The translations under genes were made by a program, and so were the position numbers. A stretch of 51,370 nt of DNA from Punctularia strigosozonata HHB-11173 SS5 (lineage: Eukaryota > Basidiomycota > Agaricomycetes > Corticiales > Punctulariaceae), in contig NW_006767436.1 of assembly GCF_000264995.1 (NCBI RefSeq), forward strand, positions 95,769 to 147,138. Reading direction: 5' to 3'. Positions 39,036 to 50,165 of the stretch are shown here, piece after piece (position 1 is the first letter of the stretch; every line of letters starts with the position of its first letter). The notes beneath the pieces are model-generated. The model was not told the origin of the DNA. It ran no database searches and was given only the letters and a program-made list of their open reading frames with translations.

Positions 39036-39048
39036 GGTAGTTCCATCC
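39036..39048 (+). promoter_or_regulatory. Possible downstream B-box for U6 (weak)
   Basis: GGTAGTTCCATCC partly resembles the GGTTCRANNCC consensus. Some fungal U6 genes use a downstream or intronic B-box, and no upstream TATA is evident here. The match is imperfect, so this is only a candidate. Confidence 0.15.
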
Positions 39049-39298
39049 TTGCCCAACTATATTGGACGGCGGAAGTCACGCTTGACTTGAGGCCAGATTG
39101 CTCGATGTGCAGCTTCGGAATGAATGTAAGTGAAGCTTGCCAGGCTCAAACTCCTCATCCTCGCCTAAATGCCATGCTTGCTGTGATGCAGTCAAAAGTC
39201 TCACGAGGAGAGCTATGACCAGATGCTTGTAATGAATCAAAGAAACCTAGCGCTACTGAACCATCCCGTTCCCTGTCGTTGCTCGAGTTTACCATTAC

Positions 39299-39959
39299 AT
39301 GGCTTTGGAACGTCTCCTGGCGACTTCTGTCATCGTTACCGCCATCTGCACTTCCACTGTGCTCTTGGAAAAGACGTCCTCGGACGTGTCGAAGGCTCCG
39401 AAACATAATCCGAATAACTTGCTAGGATACATTCCTAGCAATGCGCTCGCAGGAATCGGCCTTGGTAGGTCAACGACCCTCATCCTTTCAACCCCCAAAA
39501 GGGTGGTGACATCGCCGTCCTCGCATCATCCAATCTCACGTCGGTAATATGAGAGCACAGCTCATTTCATCACGTAGCCTTATTTGAACTCGGTGGTCTC
39601 CTTGGTACCGTATTAATGGCCAAATGGGGCACATGGTGGATGTCCGCGATGGTCCCCGGCCAATACTGTGAGCGCTGTGTGCTCATCTAACTCGCTAAAT
39701 GTGGTGAACGACAAATTGTTGCACAGTATATGCCGGCGGACTTGCGTTCCGTTTTGATCTACACGTACACTTCGTGCTATATCGATCACTTCATTGTAGA
39801 GTGTACATCCTAATGAACATGTTTTCGAAGCGGATCCTACCCTCGCTACTCGTGCTTGTGTGGCAGCGCATGACCATCGACCATGTCACGTCGGCCCTTC
39901 CGTCAACACTCGCCATGACCGGTGGACGAATGGCTGATCGATACAAGAACAGTCTATGA
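39299..39959 (+). pseudogene. RTA1-like membrane protein fragment
   Basis: Begins MALERLLATSVIVTAICTST and continues NNLLGYIPSNALAGIGLG, close to the YIPS start of fungal RTA1 family proteins (seven-helix, lipid-translocation or stress-resistance proteins). Later pieces (FELGGLLGTVLMAKWGTWWM, YAGGLAFRFDLHVHF, VYILMNMF) match the next membrane segments in order. After MNMF the expected LSPCAF-like block is lost, and the frame runs into unrelated sequence to a stop at 39959. The joins between pieces also carry frame changes. It looks like a truncated, decaying copy. It is convergent with the kinesin gene. Family call from motif memory. Confidence 0.5.
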
Positions 39960-40193
39960 TTCTTTCTATTCCATTCCTACGCACGAGCACTGGTGATGCG
40001 GACTGTAGTAGTAAAGTTGTACAGATGATTATGTTCTGTGGTGGTTCCCAGTGTGAGCGTGTCTGCAATGAAGGGTATACATGCAACCGGATAACTGAAG
40101 TAAAAATACGATGGTAGTGTAGCAAAGCACGGCGACGAACGTAGAACAAAGAGGACAAACGCAGAAAGAGAGGTCGTGAAGGTGTCGTAATGA

Positions 40194-43100
40194 TTAACTA
40201 GGAAGACGGGTGGGATCAAGTTTCGATGTCCATGATTGCAATTCCTTGAGGTTCGGCGCCGAAAGAGCGTACGAGTTTGACGCGGTGAACAGAGTGAAGC
40301 AGAACCGTTTCTATGAAATCGAAAAGCATCGTCAGCGAGTGAGGGTCTACGAGCAAGAATGCCAACTGACCCCAAAGAGGTATTCCATCTCTGGATTGCT
40401 TTCCACGTTAACGCCGCTCAAGCTGGCAATCCCGACTTCTTCTAGCTCATTGGAGTGCTTGTACATATGCAAATATGGTCTGTGGACAGAAGTTCAAATC
40501 ATGATTAAAAACTTGCAGTTTCGGAAACTCACCGTCGTAGAACGAACCACCTCCTCTCCCAAGTGTTCTGGGCAGCATCCACCAGCAGCATCAGATGCCC
40601 TTTTTTGGTCGGGGCGTCGCTACACATGGCCAGCATGAGAAAGAACAATAAGCAAGAACGATACAATCGCCAACCTGCGGGGTATCAACCTGGTGTTAGA
40701 TATGAGCTTGAGGGTATCGATGTCGACGTCAGAATGACTGGATCTGCTCGACAGTACTGTTGTCTCCTCAACGGCGGGTTCTTGGCTTAAAACAATCTGT
40801 AATCGGGTTAGTTGGCGGAAGGCACAACAACGAACGTCGCTCACAGAACCCGGGTGACCAAATCGTTTCTGCCATAGCTCAATCGCTTTCCTCAATAGAT
40901 CTTCGGAGCCCCACACATCTCGTTCTACCAGCTGCGGCCGAGGAGGTATGGTATTAAGGATGGCGCGGATGGCTTGTACGTCTGCAGCCCTTTCTTCTGT
41001 ACGAATGAGCCTCGAGTAGTCCTCCACAACCGAGATCCCTCTGGGTTTCCAGGAACCCAGCGCTTCCTCCCCCCTGACGTACTTCTCCGCGGTATCCAAA
41101 CGCCATAAATCCTTGGCAGAGCGAGTCAAGGGCGGCGTAAGGCGAACATTGAAGACGTTGCTGGTCTTGGTCAGGACCTTTGTGGATCCGAGGAAGGACA
41201 GGAAGCGCGAAGGAGGACGCGCGTCGCGGGTCTGCATTGTGACCGCAACGTCCATAGAGAATTCGACAGGTTCGCTGCACGTCTCCACTGCGACCGACCA
41301 CGTCGCCTGCAGCAGGATCCGTTGGTTCGCGGCGGTTACACGATTCAGTAGTGTGGAGTCATGCACGCTCGAGTCCCAGGACGCCGTCGCCGACAGTATG
41401 CCCGTTCCATCAGTCTTGAACTCGACCGCCTGCTGCTGCAAGAGCGGCAACGTGATGAGCGCTTTCGCCATCGACTCGTGTACGCGTCCCTTCGCATCCA
41501 ACAACCTAACATTCCCTAGCCGTATCCTCGTTACGTCAGTCCACGGGAGCTGCCGCCCCGAGCTCGAGGACAACGTCAGAATAATCCTCCGCTGGAGACC
41601 CTGATGGAGACAGCAAGCCCCAGGATCAAGGTCGCCCTGAGCGACAACCGGAACGGGTATGTAACTGCCATCCGGGGAGAGTTCACATATCTGCAGCCAG
41701 ACGATGACGTCGTGTAGCTGTTCTACGACGAAGTCGGTCTCTGAGCGACGCATGGGAGGTAAAACTGGGCCGGGCCGAGGATCCGCCGCAGGGGGAGGCG
41801 AAGCGGTGCCGTTCGTCGTAGGTACGTAGCTCTTCTGATCCCGCATTTCATCCCAACGCTCCATTCGTTCGATATAAGTAGGCTTCAGTGCAGCAAAGAA
41901 CTCGATAGGAGCGTAACCTTGGCGCATATACGCGAGCACCTTGGAAGTCACGGCGATGGAGAAGCTTCGCCGGAACTTTAGTTCTGTCAAGGAGGAAGCA
42001 TTGATGTCGACGGCGGAAGATGTGAATACCTCCTCGGCGGGCAAAGAAGGCCCCACGAAAGCTGAGAGCCGGACTTGCAGATGCACAGAGGAGAAGTCAT
42101 GCGGAGATAACCCCTTCACTGTGTCCACCGAGAGCGCGAAGGTGAGCTTGCTGCCGGGTGAGATGGTCGGCGTAGTGGGCGTGGCAGACCGAGTATTCTG
42201 GGCCGAACCGCGTCTGCTGGCAAGCGTGATATTGACGTTCCTGACTTCTACACGACACGATCCGATTGCTTCGGCCGTGTACCTGCAAAAGATCGGCACC
42301 ACGGCAGAAAACGCCAACTTCCGAGTAAGCGGAGCAAGGGAAATCAGGGCGTTGCCAATGAAGGAATGCTCGGGGATCTGAACATCATAGAAAGGCTCTT
42401 CGGTCGAGAAATGGCGGGAATACGACGGGCGGTCGATAAAGGTAGTCAGGTTGCGCATGCGCTGGAGCTGCTGCTGGAGGCGATCCAAGGACCAGACGTA
42501 GATAGCGTTATGCCTTTTGTCCAGCACTTTGATGGCAACAGCCGGTTGCGTCTTCGATGCCAATTGCGGGTCGGCAACGTCTCCAAACTCATCTAAACCG
42601 GCGATAGAATCGATGGAAGAGACCGGGGCGGAGAGCGACCCGCCAGAAGCGACGGTAAAGTTATATGACACGGCTTTTCCGAGTTCTTTGCTGGAAGGAG
42701 ATGAGAGTGATATCGAGAAGAATGATCGTCGTGGTGGCATACCTGATAACGTTGGCCTCTTTCACTAGCACGGCATTCGATAGGACGGTTTCTGCCATGG
42801 AGAACGAGCGGTGTGCTCTCCATTTGTCGAGGACCTTACGGATGATGCGAAGTTGCTTCGCGGTGTACAGCGTTGGCTCGAAGGTCTCCAGCTCGTCTAC
42901 ATTCTCGCCTCTCGCCCGAGCATCCAGTAACCGCTTCATCTGCGCCCGAACCATCTTCATCTGCCGCTCCATGTGCTCCTTCTCCGCTTTCAGATCCTCC
43001 GCCTCGCCAGCCTTGAGGTCGTCCGCCTCCACCGTCTCCGCGATCGCCGTTAGCCGGTTCTCGAGCTGATTCTGTGCGGCGTCCAGCTCGGGACTACCGT

Positions 43101-46100
43101 GGCTCGGGATGGCGTCCACGCTGGTGTCGTCCGTGAGTTCGCTCGGCACCGGTCGCCCGCTCTCGCTCCAAAAGTCGTTGTCCGTCACGCTCAGGCTGCT
43201 CTCGGGCCGCGATTTGGTATGGTCTCGCATTGTCTTCACCTTCGTGATCTTGTCGAATAGCTTGTTGAGATCCTCATCCGGGAGGTTGTCGAGCGTGGGG
43301 TCCATTCCGAGTTTGGCAAGCGCCGCCTCCCGCCGCGCAAAAGACCAGTCGATGTCGTCCGGGCCCGCCGACGACGCCGGTGAGTCTGGCGGCATGGCAG
43401 GCGAGTCTACACTAGCCTCGAGATCAGCAGCGGAGATGCTCAGCTGGAGCTTAGACCGCTGCTCGGCACGGTCGCGCTTCCGGCGGATCTCTTCCGGGTT
43501 CGTGAACCGGAAGACATGATGCTCGCCTGCAGGGGTTGCGATCAGCGTCGTGTAGGGCGGCCACTACGATAGACCACGTACCTAGGATGATTCGGAAACC
43601 GGATCGCAGCTTGTACGGCTACACGGAGATCAAACTTAGCTAGGGGCAGATGCCAGACAGTACCGAGGCCCATACCTGATTCGGGACAATCTGCTTCCCG
43701 TTCAAGAACTGCGGCGAGCGATCAGGTCCTGAACCGCATCAGATCTGGACTGGACCAGGGCTCACCGTAACGCCTTCGTCCAACGCGTGCAGCGTCACCT
43801 TGCCGTCGTTGTTCTCGAAGTAGCAGTGCTCCTCCAGGATGCTCTCCCCACTAAGCCGGATAGCAGCCGGTTTCTCGCTGTCCATCCTGCCGACCTGATC
43901 GCACGTTGCCGAAGATCAACATCAGCATATCGGCGCGGATGCTAAAAGATGCAACAGGAGACGCATAGCGAATCCGAAGATCATCACGTCAGGGAAGGTC
44001 GGAGCTCACCGTCGTTCGTCCAGGTTTGAGCTGATAGATGAGACATTCGCTCATCAAGGGATCTACACAGACGCAATTCGTTCAGCGTGTGGGGCAACGT
44101 CGGCATGCGCTTGCGGATCTCACCTTCGTTAAGGTTCACCAAATGCGGCATCTATTAAGAGAAGCCCCGGAATCAGCCTGGATCGCTCCCAAACGTTCCT
44201 CGGACTCCCTCGCACCCACCTTCTTCGGCGTATGCACCCCGACGTTGTCTCGCTCCACGCTGATACCGAGCTCCTCGAGCGCCTTCTCGCGCTCCTTCTG
44301 CACCTCCTGCGTGCGCTGCATCTTCTCCTCCCAGGTCTCGTTCAAGCTCTGCATGAGCTTCTCGCTCGCCTCCATCTGCTCCTGCAGCTCGGCCTTGGTG
44401 ACGGTCTTGAGCGTGCCGTCCTTGGCCTGGTAGGTGACCTTCTGCTTCTCCGGCGGGATCTTGGGGTCGTACACCTCCTCGCTGACGGAGCCGCTGACGC
44501 GCGCTATACGGACATCAGGCCGGGTCGGGTCTTCTACGTGCGAAGGCGTTGCGTACCTCTGAGCATCTCGAGCTCCTCCTTGAGCTCGCGCACGAGCTTC
44601 GCGTTCGGGTCCTCGTTCACGACCGCCTTGTTCTTGATCTTCTTCGCTTGGTCCGCGTACCGGAGCGTGCTCAGCGTCTCGTCGTAATCAGCGGGGGAGA
44701 TCGCGGCGATCATCGCCGTCTTCGAGTTGCCGCCCAGACTGTCTTTCAGCAGCCATGTCAAGACCTACGGCGCCACCGATCGTTAGCTTGGGGGCTTCTC
44801 CTCGAGAGCAAGTCGTTGCGACGGGAGGCCACGCACGGAGTCTCGGTAGGGGATAAAGTCGTCGCCTTTCTTCTTCTTGCCCTTGCTCTCGCTCTGGCTC
44901 GCGAGCGCGGCGATGACCTTGCCGAGCGTGGTGAGCGACTTGTTGATGTTCGCGCCCTCCTTCAGGCGCACGCCCGTCGCGCCCGTCGAGTTGGCACGCT
45001 CCGAACCGGCCAGATCGATGAGACTAGCTCCGCGAGGGTGCCGTCAGCCTAGACGAGCTCGATGTGGAAAAACGAAAGACGCACTTGATACGCGAGACCT
45101 TCTCGGTGTCCAGGTTGGTGTCGGTGTCGTGCCGCTTCATCGTCAGCAGCAGCGTGAACACCGCGTGTGAACGAGACGATCTGTTGTCCGCCCGTCAGCT
45201 CACTGTCGCCGAGGGTCGGGTGCGTATATGCGGTGAGGGACGGACGTTTCGTTCATGTTGGTGGCGGCGACCGTGCGCGCCTTGTTGCCCTCGTCCATGA
45301 GCGTCATCATCTCGTCGTAGCTGTTCACGACGAGCTTGGACAGGTCCTCGACGTACGGCCCGAGCGAGGGGTGCTCGCGCACTTTCATGTTGCCCGTGTT
45401 CTTCGGGTTGAGCAGATCGCGCACTTTCTCGTTGTAGATCTGGCGAGGATGCGAGGGTCAGCGGATGACGGAAAGGCGGGGCGCGGGGCGCTTGGGCGGG
45501 GGTTGGTGATGTGCAGAGAAAGGTTACCTCGATGTAGGAGACTTCGACGGTGAAGGTCACGTTCGGGTCCGCGGCTTTCTTGCGGTCGACGCGGTCGAAG
45601 AGCTCTTGACAGGTGAGCGGGATGATGCCCTTGTCCGGGCCATCTGTGGAATGTCGCGTGTGAAGAGGCGATGGCCGTTTACACCGTACGGAACGCGCTT
45701 ACAACCCATCATACTACGACAGAAATCAGGACCTCGTTCAGGAGTCGGGAGAAGAGTGATGCGTGGCTCACCTATACGACTTGCCCGATCCTTTTCGTCA
45801 AATAAATCAGAAGAGGCACGTCAACACTTCCGCAAAGGGCTTTCCATCGAGATCACCCGTTCCAAAAGAAAGTAAAACTCACCCGTCTGTCCGTCTGCCC
45901 AAAGAAAAACAAAGAGAAAAAAAGCGGCCCATCAGCCCACGAACGTCCTCAGACCCGCGAAATACCAAAAAAAGAAAAAGGGAAAGGGGGGCAAAACCCG
46001 AAAAACCAAGACGACAACCAAAAAAACCAAAAAAAAAAGAAAACTCACAAGCCAAAATGCACGCGTTGAACCCGCCAAACGCGTGATCGAGCAGCTCGAC

Positions 46101-46468
46101 GCCGAGGTCGTCGAACAGCGTCTGCTGCGAGCAGTACCCGGGCTCGTCCCGCGGGCCGGCGGACCAGTACGACTTGTCGAACGTGAACGGGATCGTCTTC
46201 CGCTCCGTCGCGCGCCCGGACGCCGCGCTCGCCTGTGCCGAGCCCGCTTCGGGCGGGTCGAGCAGCGTTTGGTTGCCTTGCATCCGGATGAGCGGTTTCG
46301 CGCCGCGCGCGAGCTCTGGTCGTCATAAAATCGCATAAGGGTGATGAGTTGGTGTGTGTGTGTGGATCTTTGGGAGCGAGGGCGAGGGCGAGGGGGGGGG
46401 TGCTCACCGCGCGAGTTGAGAGGTCGACATCGGACGACGACTTTGATGTTGCCGCCCTCCTCCGCCAT
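40194..46468 (-). CDS. Unc104/KIF1-type kinesin-3 motor protein
   Basis: A plus-end-directed microtubule motor that carries vesicles and endosomes in fungal hyphae. Start [20 protein letters not shown] at 46468. The motor domain is split by many introns. Its P-loop (AYGQTGSGKSYSMMGYGPDK) comes from microexons at 45883-45894, 45772-45790 and 45703-45713. Switch regions follow ([30 protein letters not shown]). The neck is followed by an FHA domain ([24 protein letters not shown]), a coiled coil (42,800-43,050) and a long C-terminal region with [20 protein letters not shown]. The last three exons restore a PH domain ([20 protein letters not shown], then [13 protein letters not shown] and the stop at 40194). 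An earlier stop at 40620 lies inside an intron. The length, about 1,600 residues, fits the family. Confidence 0.92.
40195..40620 (-). other. PH-domain exons of the kinesin-3
   Basis: Three exons spread over 40194-40619 encode a lipid-binding PH domain. The preceding intron (gttggc..gtgtag) ends at 40620, where a naive reading would stop. Donor/acceptor pairs gtgagt..cacag and gtcagt..catag separate the other exons. The domain ends [13 protein letters not shown], typical of kinesin-3 PH domains that bind phosphoinositides on cargo membranes. Confidence 0.85.
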
Positions 46469-46713
46469 CGCGCCCTCTCTTGTGGATGTGCCTGTGGTTG
46501 CTTCTAACGGGAGATGGTGCTGTCTACTTTTATCGAGTTCCCGGTCCCAGAAAGTTCGCTAATGCTTTGATTTGTCCTGTCGTGCGTGTTCGTCGTCGTG
46601 CGCTTGTCGATGTTGATATTCCGTGCGGAGTTCGATGCAGAGGAGAAAAACCAGGAGGAGGAGGGGAAGGAGGGAGGGAGGGAGCAGGTGAAGAGGAGAA
46701 GAACGCGTTGCTA

Positions 46714-47526
46714 CAGCCGTTTCCGAAAAGGTTGAGCGCAGCGCGAAAAACACGGCCCGTCGTGGACTCACCCTAAAATGGGGTTACAGCCAGGCCGGCG
46801 AGCCCTGGACGTTCGTCGATTTATCTCGATGGAAGTGCATTATTGTTGTTGTCCACTGAGCGCCCGGGCATAGGAGAGCTGAAGGCTACCACTTTTGAGA
46901 TGCGAAATTCGATGTGCAATGCCTCTGGAGGGCCTCTGAGTCGCGTTGAATCGGTCCTCCCGGTGGACCCTTTTTCGCCCGTTCTCACAACTTCCACTCG
47001 CCTATTCTCTCGTTCACGGTAGATTATGCCACGACTTAACGCAGTATGCTGACGATGTTGCCCCTCAGTGCGCGACGCCGCACGATACCTCTAGCAGTAG
47101 CAGTAACCCTGATATAGGGGTCTTTACCAACGCTCTCAACGACGAGCTCCCAAGTTTTCCGGCAACTTCTCGTTGTCGAAATCATCGGTAGACTCCCGAA
47201 GCAAGTACCTCACGGTTGAGGGGCTGCACTGTGTCCCGGTTTGGACGAAGGAGTATCGATATTGGCGGTCTATATTCCCTAACACTACCTTTGCCTGCAA
47301 CTCCTTCGACCCTACAGTAAATCCTTCTGAATTTCATGCTTAGCACACTGACACATGTTCCTCTGAGCTCCTCCCACATGTATTCATCATTTCTATGCGG
47401 TCCAGGGGTGCATAATCGTTGAGTTCGTCGTTGAACACGATGTGCTGGCGGCAAACCCAACTTTAGGGTCCTTCACAACGCGCGTCTGGTTTTTCGCGCT
47501 GCGCTCAACCTTTTCGGAAACGGCTG
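46714..47526. mobile_element. 813 bp inverted-repeat element flanked by TA (mariner-like MITE)
   Basis: Inverted repeats of 38 bp, identical, lie at both ends (CAGCCGTTTCCGAAAAGGTT.. at 46714-46751 and its complement at 47489-47526), with weaker pairing a little farther in. Both ends are flanked by TA, the target duplicated by Tc1/mariner/pogo elements. The interior has no coding frame of substance, so it would be non-autonomous. The repeats explain why open frames on both sides contain the same FFALRSTFSETAV peptide. It sits between the divergent kinesin and IMP3 genes, about 245 and 220 bp from their start codons. The superfamily call rests on the TA flanks alone. Confidence 0.65.
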
Positions 47527-47745
47527 TAAATCACGCGTACCGAACGAACATTCCCAACGGGCGTCTGACGCTGTTCCTGGCGCAGTTTCCTTTCCCGCCA
47601 CCATCCCCTCTCGAGGCCGACGAAAAGTACACAGACACCATCTATTATATCTAACACAGCGCTCTGACCCGGGCATTACATCCGGCCTCCGACTCCTTTT
47701 CAACATCGGTATCCGGACGTATACGTAGAGCGTATCGAAGGGGAG

Positions 47746-48890
47746 ATGGTCCGCCAGTTCAAGCACCACGAGCAAAAACTGCTCAAGAAGGTCGACTTCC
47801 TCACCGTGCGTTTTTTTTCTTTTCTTTTCATAATCAACCCGATAGGAAAAAAATCGAGATCGCTAATGTTCGGTTCACAAGTGGAAGCAAGATGCGAACC
47901 TGCGCGAGGTCAAGGTGATGCGGCGGTACCACATCCAGGACCGGGAGGACTATCACAAGTGCGGCTCCTTGTCTCGTTTTTCGGTTTTTTTGTGGAAGCT
48001 CTCGGATCCTTCCCTTTCACCCAGCCCCCCTTCCCCCTCCTTCTCTCTCTCTCTCCGCCCCGCCTCCGCTTTTCTGATCCACCCCGACGATAGATACAAC
48101 AAGCTATGCGGCGCCCTGCGCGCGTACGCGCACCGGCTGTCGCTCCTCCCGGCGCAGGACCCGTTCCGGACCAGGATGGAGTCGCAGCTGCTCGCGAAGC
48201 TGTACGATACGGGCGTGCTGAACGGGCAGGCGAAGCTGTCCGACGTGGAGCATAAAGTCACCGTCGCCGCGTTCTGCAGGAGGCGGTTGGCGGTCGTGAT
48301 GTGCGCGAGCAAGATGGCGGAGACGGTCAGCGCGGTGCGTCGATCCTTTTAATCGTTATTATTATTATCGTTTTTTTACCCCTCTCTTCCTCTCTCTTTC
48401 TCCTTCTCTCTTTTTTCCCTCCTCTCGTTTTTCCCTCCTCTTTTTTTTTACCCCTTTCCCCCCCCCTCTTCCGTTTTCTTTCGGTGTTGATCGGGTCATG
48501 GACGGCGCTGCTGACACAGTGTCCGCGATCGTTCGTGGTGCGTTTTAGGCCGTCAAGTTTATCGAGCAGGGCCACGTGCGCGTCGGCCCGGAGACGGTGA
48601 CCGACCCCGCCTTCCTGGTGACGAGGTAAACGTCCTCTCTCATCCATTTTTTCTCGTCCACGGCCCGCTGTAACGCGTCCGCCCAAAAACGCAACAGGAA
48701 CATGGAAGACTTTGTGACCTGGGTCGACACCTCCAAGCTCAAGCGCACCATCATGCGCTACAATGACGAGGTGAGCTCTCCCCACCCTATCCATCCATCC
48801 ATCCGTCCATCGTTCCCGGCTTTCCCTGTCATTCGTCACGGCTGACTAACGTTTCTTTGCGCGCAGCTGGACGACTTCGATCTTCTCTGA
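47746..48890 (+). CDS. IMP3: U3 snoRNP protein IMP3
   Basis: A ribosome-biogenesis protein that helps pair U3 snoRNA with pre-18S rRNA in the nucleolar small-subunit processome. Six exons (47746-47805, 47882-47958, 48094-48334, 48549-48625, 48698-48770, 48867-48890) join in frame to 183 residues, essentially the family length. It begins [20 protein letters not shown] and contains [20 protein letters not shown], then [20 protein letters not shown]. An S4 RNA-binding domain follows ([40 protein letters not shown]), ending NDELDDFDLL. All these are hallmark IMP3 segments. The introns are unusually T-rich (48350-48480). It is divergent from kinesin, with a mobile element between them. Confidence 0.94.
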
Positions 48891-49223
48891 GCCGTGAATG
48901 ACACTCTGCATGACTCAGTCTCAGCAAGCGTTTTTTTTTTTGACCGGGGGGGAAAGGTGGGGAAAAGTGGGAGGGGCGTTTATGGGCGCTGTTCGAAGTA
49001 CGCCCCTGACGCCGGGAACGCGGGTTCCCAAAAAAAAAGGATATCGTGTGCTCCGTTCGGGACATGCCGTACGTCGGGGGTTCGGGAGACCCCATCCAGA
49101 GCAGCAAAAAAGCGAAGGCGACGAGAGATACATCAAGGCAAGCCCCGGGCGCGGCGATGGGTGGCACTGCGATATTCATCATGCATCAGCCCCCTTCTCT
49201 CTCCATCCTCCATCGCGCGCGCA

Positions 49224-49796
49224 TCATCGAGACGCGCACAAGCAGCTGTTCTTCCCTTTTTTGTCGACGGTGGTGAGGATGGGACGGGGAAAGGTGAAAA
49301 AAAAAAGTTTACTTGGTTGGGACTGCTCTCTCTCTCTCTCCGGTGTGGGGCGCTCTTCGGCGATTTGACGCTCGGCCGGGGGGGGCATTTGCGCGGATAA
49401 GGGCGCGTTTCGCAGCTCTTTCCCGGTTTTCGCTTTGTCGATCTGGCCTGCCAAAAAGTAGTACATGTGTCGTTCGCGGACGAGCTCGTTGTATGACCAT
49501 AGCTGTTCCCCCGTATACTGTACACCGTTAGCGTAGATCTCGAAAAAAAAACACTGGTAATGATAGCGGTCGCCCAAAGCCACGTGGACGAAGGCTCCGC
49601 GGACGAGGGGATGGAGCTTCCGTTGGGCGCCTGCGCCGCGCCGGGGCTCCCACGGCCTGGGCGAGTGTGACTGTTCCCCGACTCGTGCCCGCCTCGCCAA
49701 CGCCCCCGCGCCCCCCTTCCCCTCGCGATCGACCCTCGTCGCCTCCCGCTCCCCGCCGCCGCTCCTCCCGCCCGAACGAAACGTCGACTGCCGCAC
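49224..49796 (-). CDS. Hypothetical protein (core exon convincing, ends uncertain)
   Basis: On the minus strand, 49390-49640 encodes a protein-like stretch: GAFVHVALGDRYHYQCFFFE, IYANGVQYTGEQLWSYNELV, RERHMYYFLAGQIDKAKTGK. It has balanced, GC-ending codons and no low complexity. Both sides are dubious: downstream (below 49390) the frame becomes Pro/Glu-rich and then lysine/phenylalanine repeats, probably intron. Upstream (above 49650) it turns Arg/Gly-rich and overlaps the leader of the divergent Q-rich gene. No family is recognised. It may be one exon of a gene whose other exons I could not place. Confidence 0.35.
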   Translation of the reverse strand: MRQSTFRSGGRSGGGEREATRVDREGKGGAGALARRARVGEQSHSPRPWEPRRGAGAQRKLHPLVRGAFVHVALGDRYHYQCFFFEIYANGVQYTGEQLWSYNELVRERHMYYFLAGQIDKAKTGKELRNAPLSAQMPPPAERQIAEERPTPEREREQSQPSKLFFFTFPRPILTTVDKKGKNSCLCASR

Positions 49797-49940
49797 CGTC
49801 GGCCACCGCCATCACCGACCGAACCCACCCGGCGCGGCCCAACCTCAACCGCCACCGCGCGACCCTCGGCAAACTCGAAAGGGGAGAGACCAAAGGCGCA
49901 CACACCTCCGCCCAAAGCCAGCCCAGCCCACCCCCGCAGC

Positions 49941-50047
49941 GTAAGTGTGGGCACCCTCCTCCCAACCGCTGCCACCCTCCGTGGCCCGCCCCACGCACCA
50001 ACGTTTCGCCCGACGCTCACCGTATCCCTCTCTCTCTCTCTCTCCAG
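49941..50047 (+). other. Probable 5' UTR intron of the Q-rich gene
   Basis: A strong GTAAGTGT donor at 49941 and a TCTCTCTCTCTCTCCAG acceptor ending at 50047 define a 107 nt intron in the leader. No in-frame start precedes it that joins the main frame. Confidence 0.5.
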
Positions 50048-50165
50048 GACCCCCGCCCCCCCGCGCGCGGCCGAGACCCCCCAGCCGTCGCATGCGCGCG
50101 CCCCGGTCGCAGATCCCGCGTCCGATACACGATCCTCCCTCCCTCCCCGCCCCCAGCCCCCCGCG

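Noticed and set aside
40620-42740. Kinesin C-terminus ending at the stop at 40620, with no PH domain
   Set aside because: A GT-AG intron covers that stop, and the next three exons restore a PH domain ending at 40194.
45895-46048. A/T homopolymer-rich stretch as a possible regulatory element
   Set aside because: It is simply the low-complexity intron between kinesin exon 2 and the first microexon.
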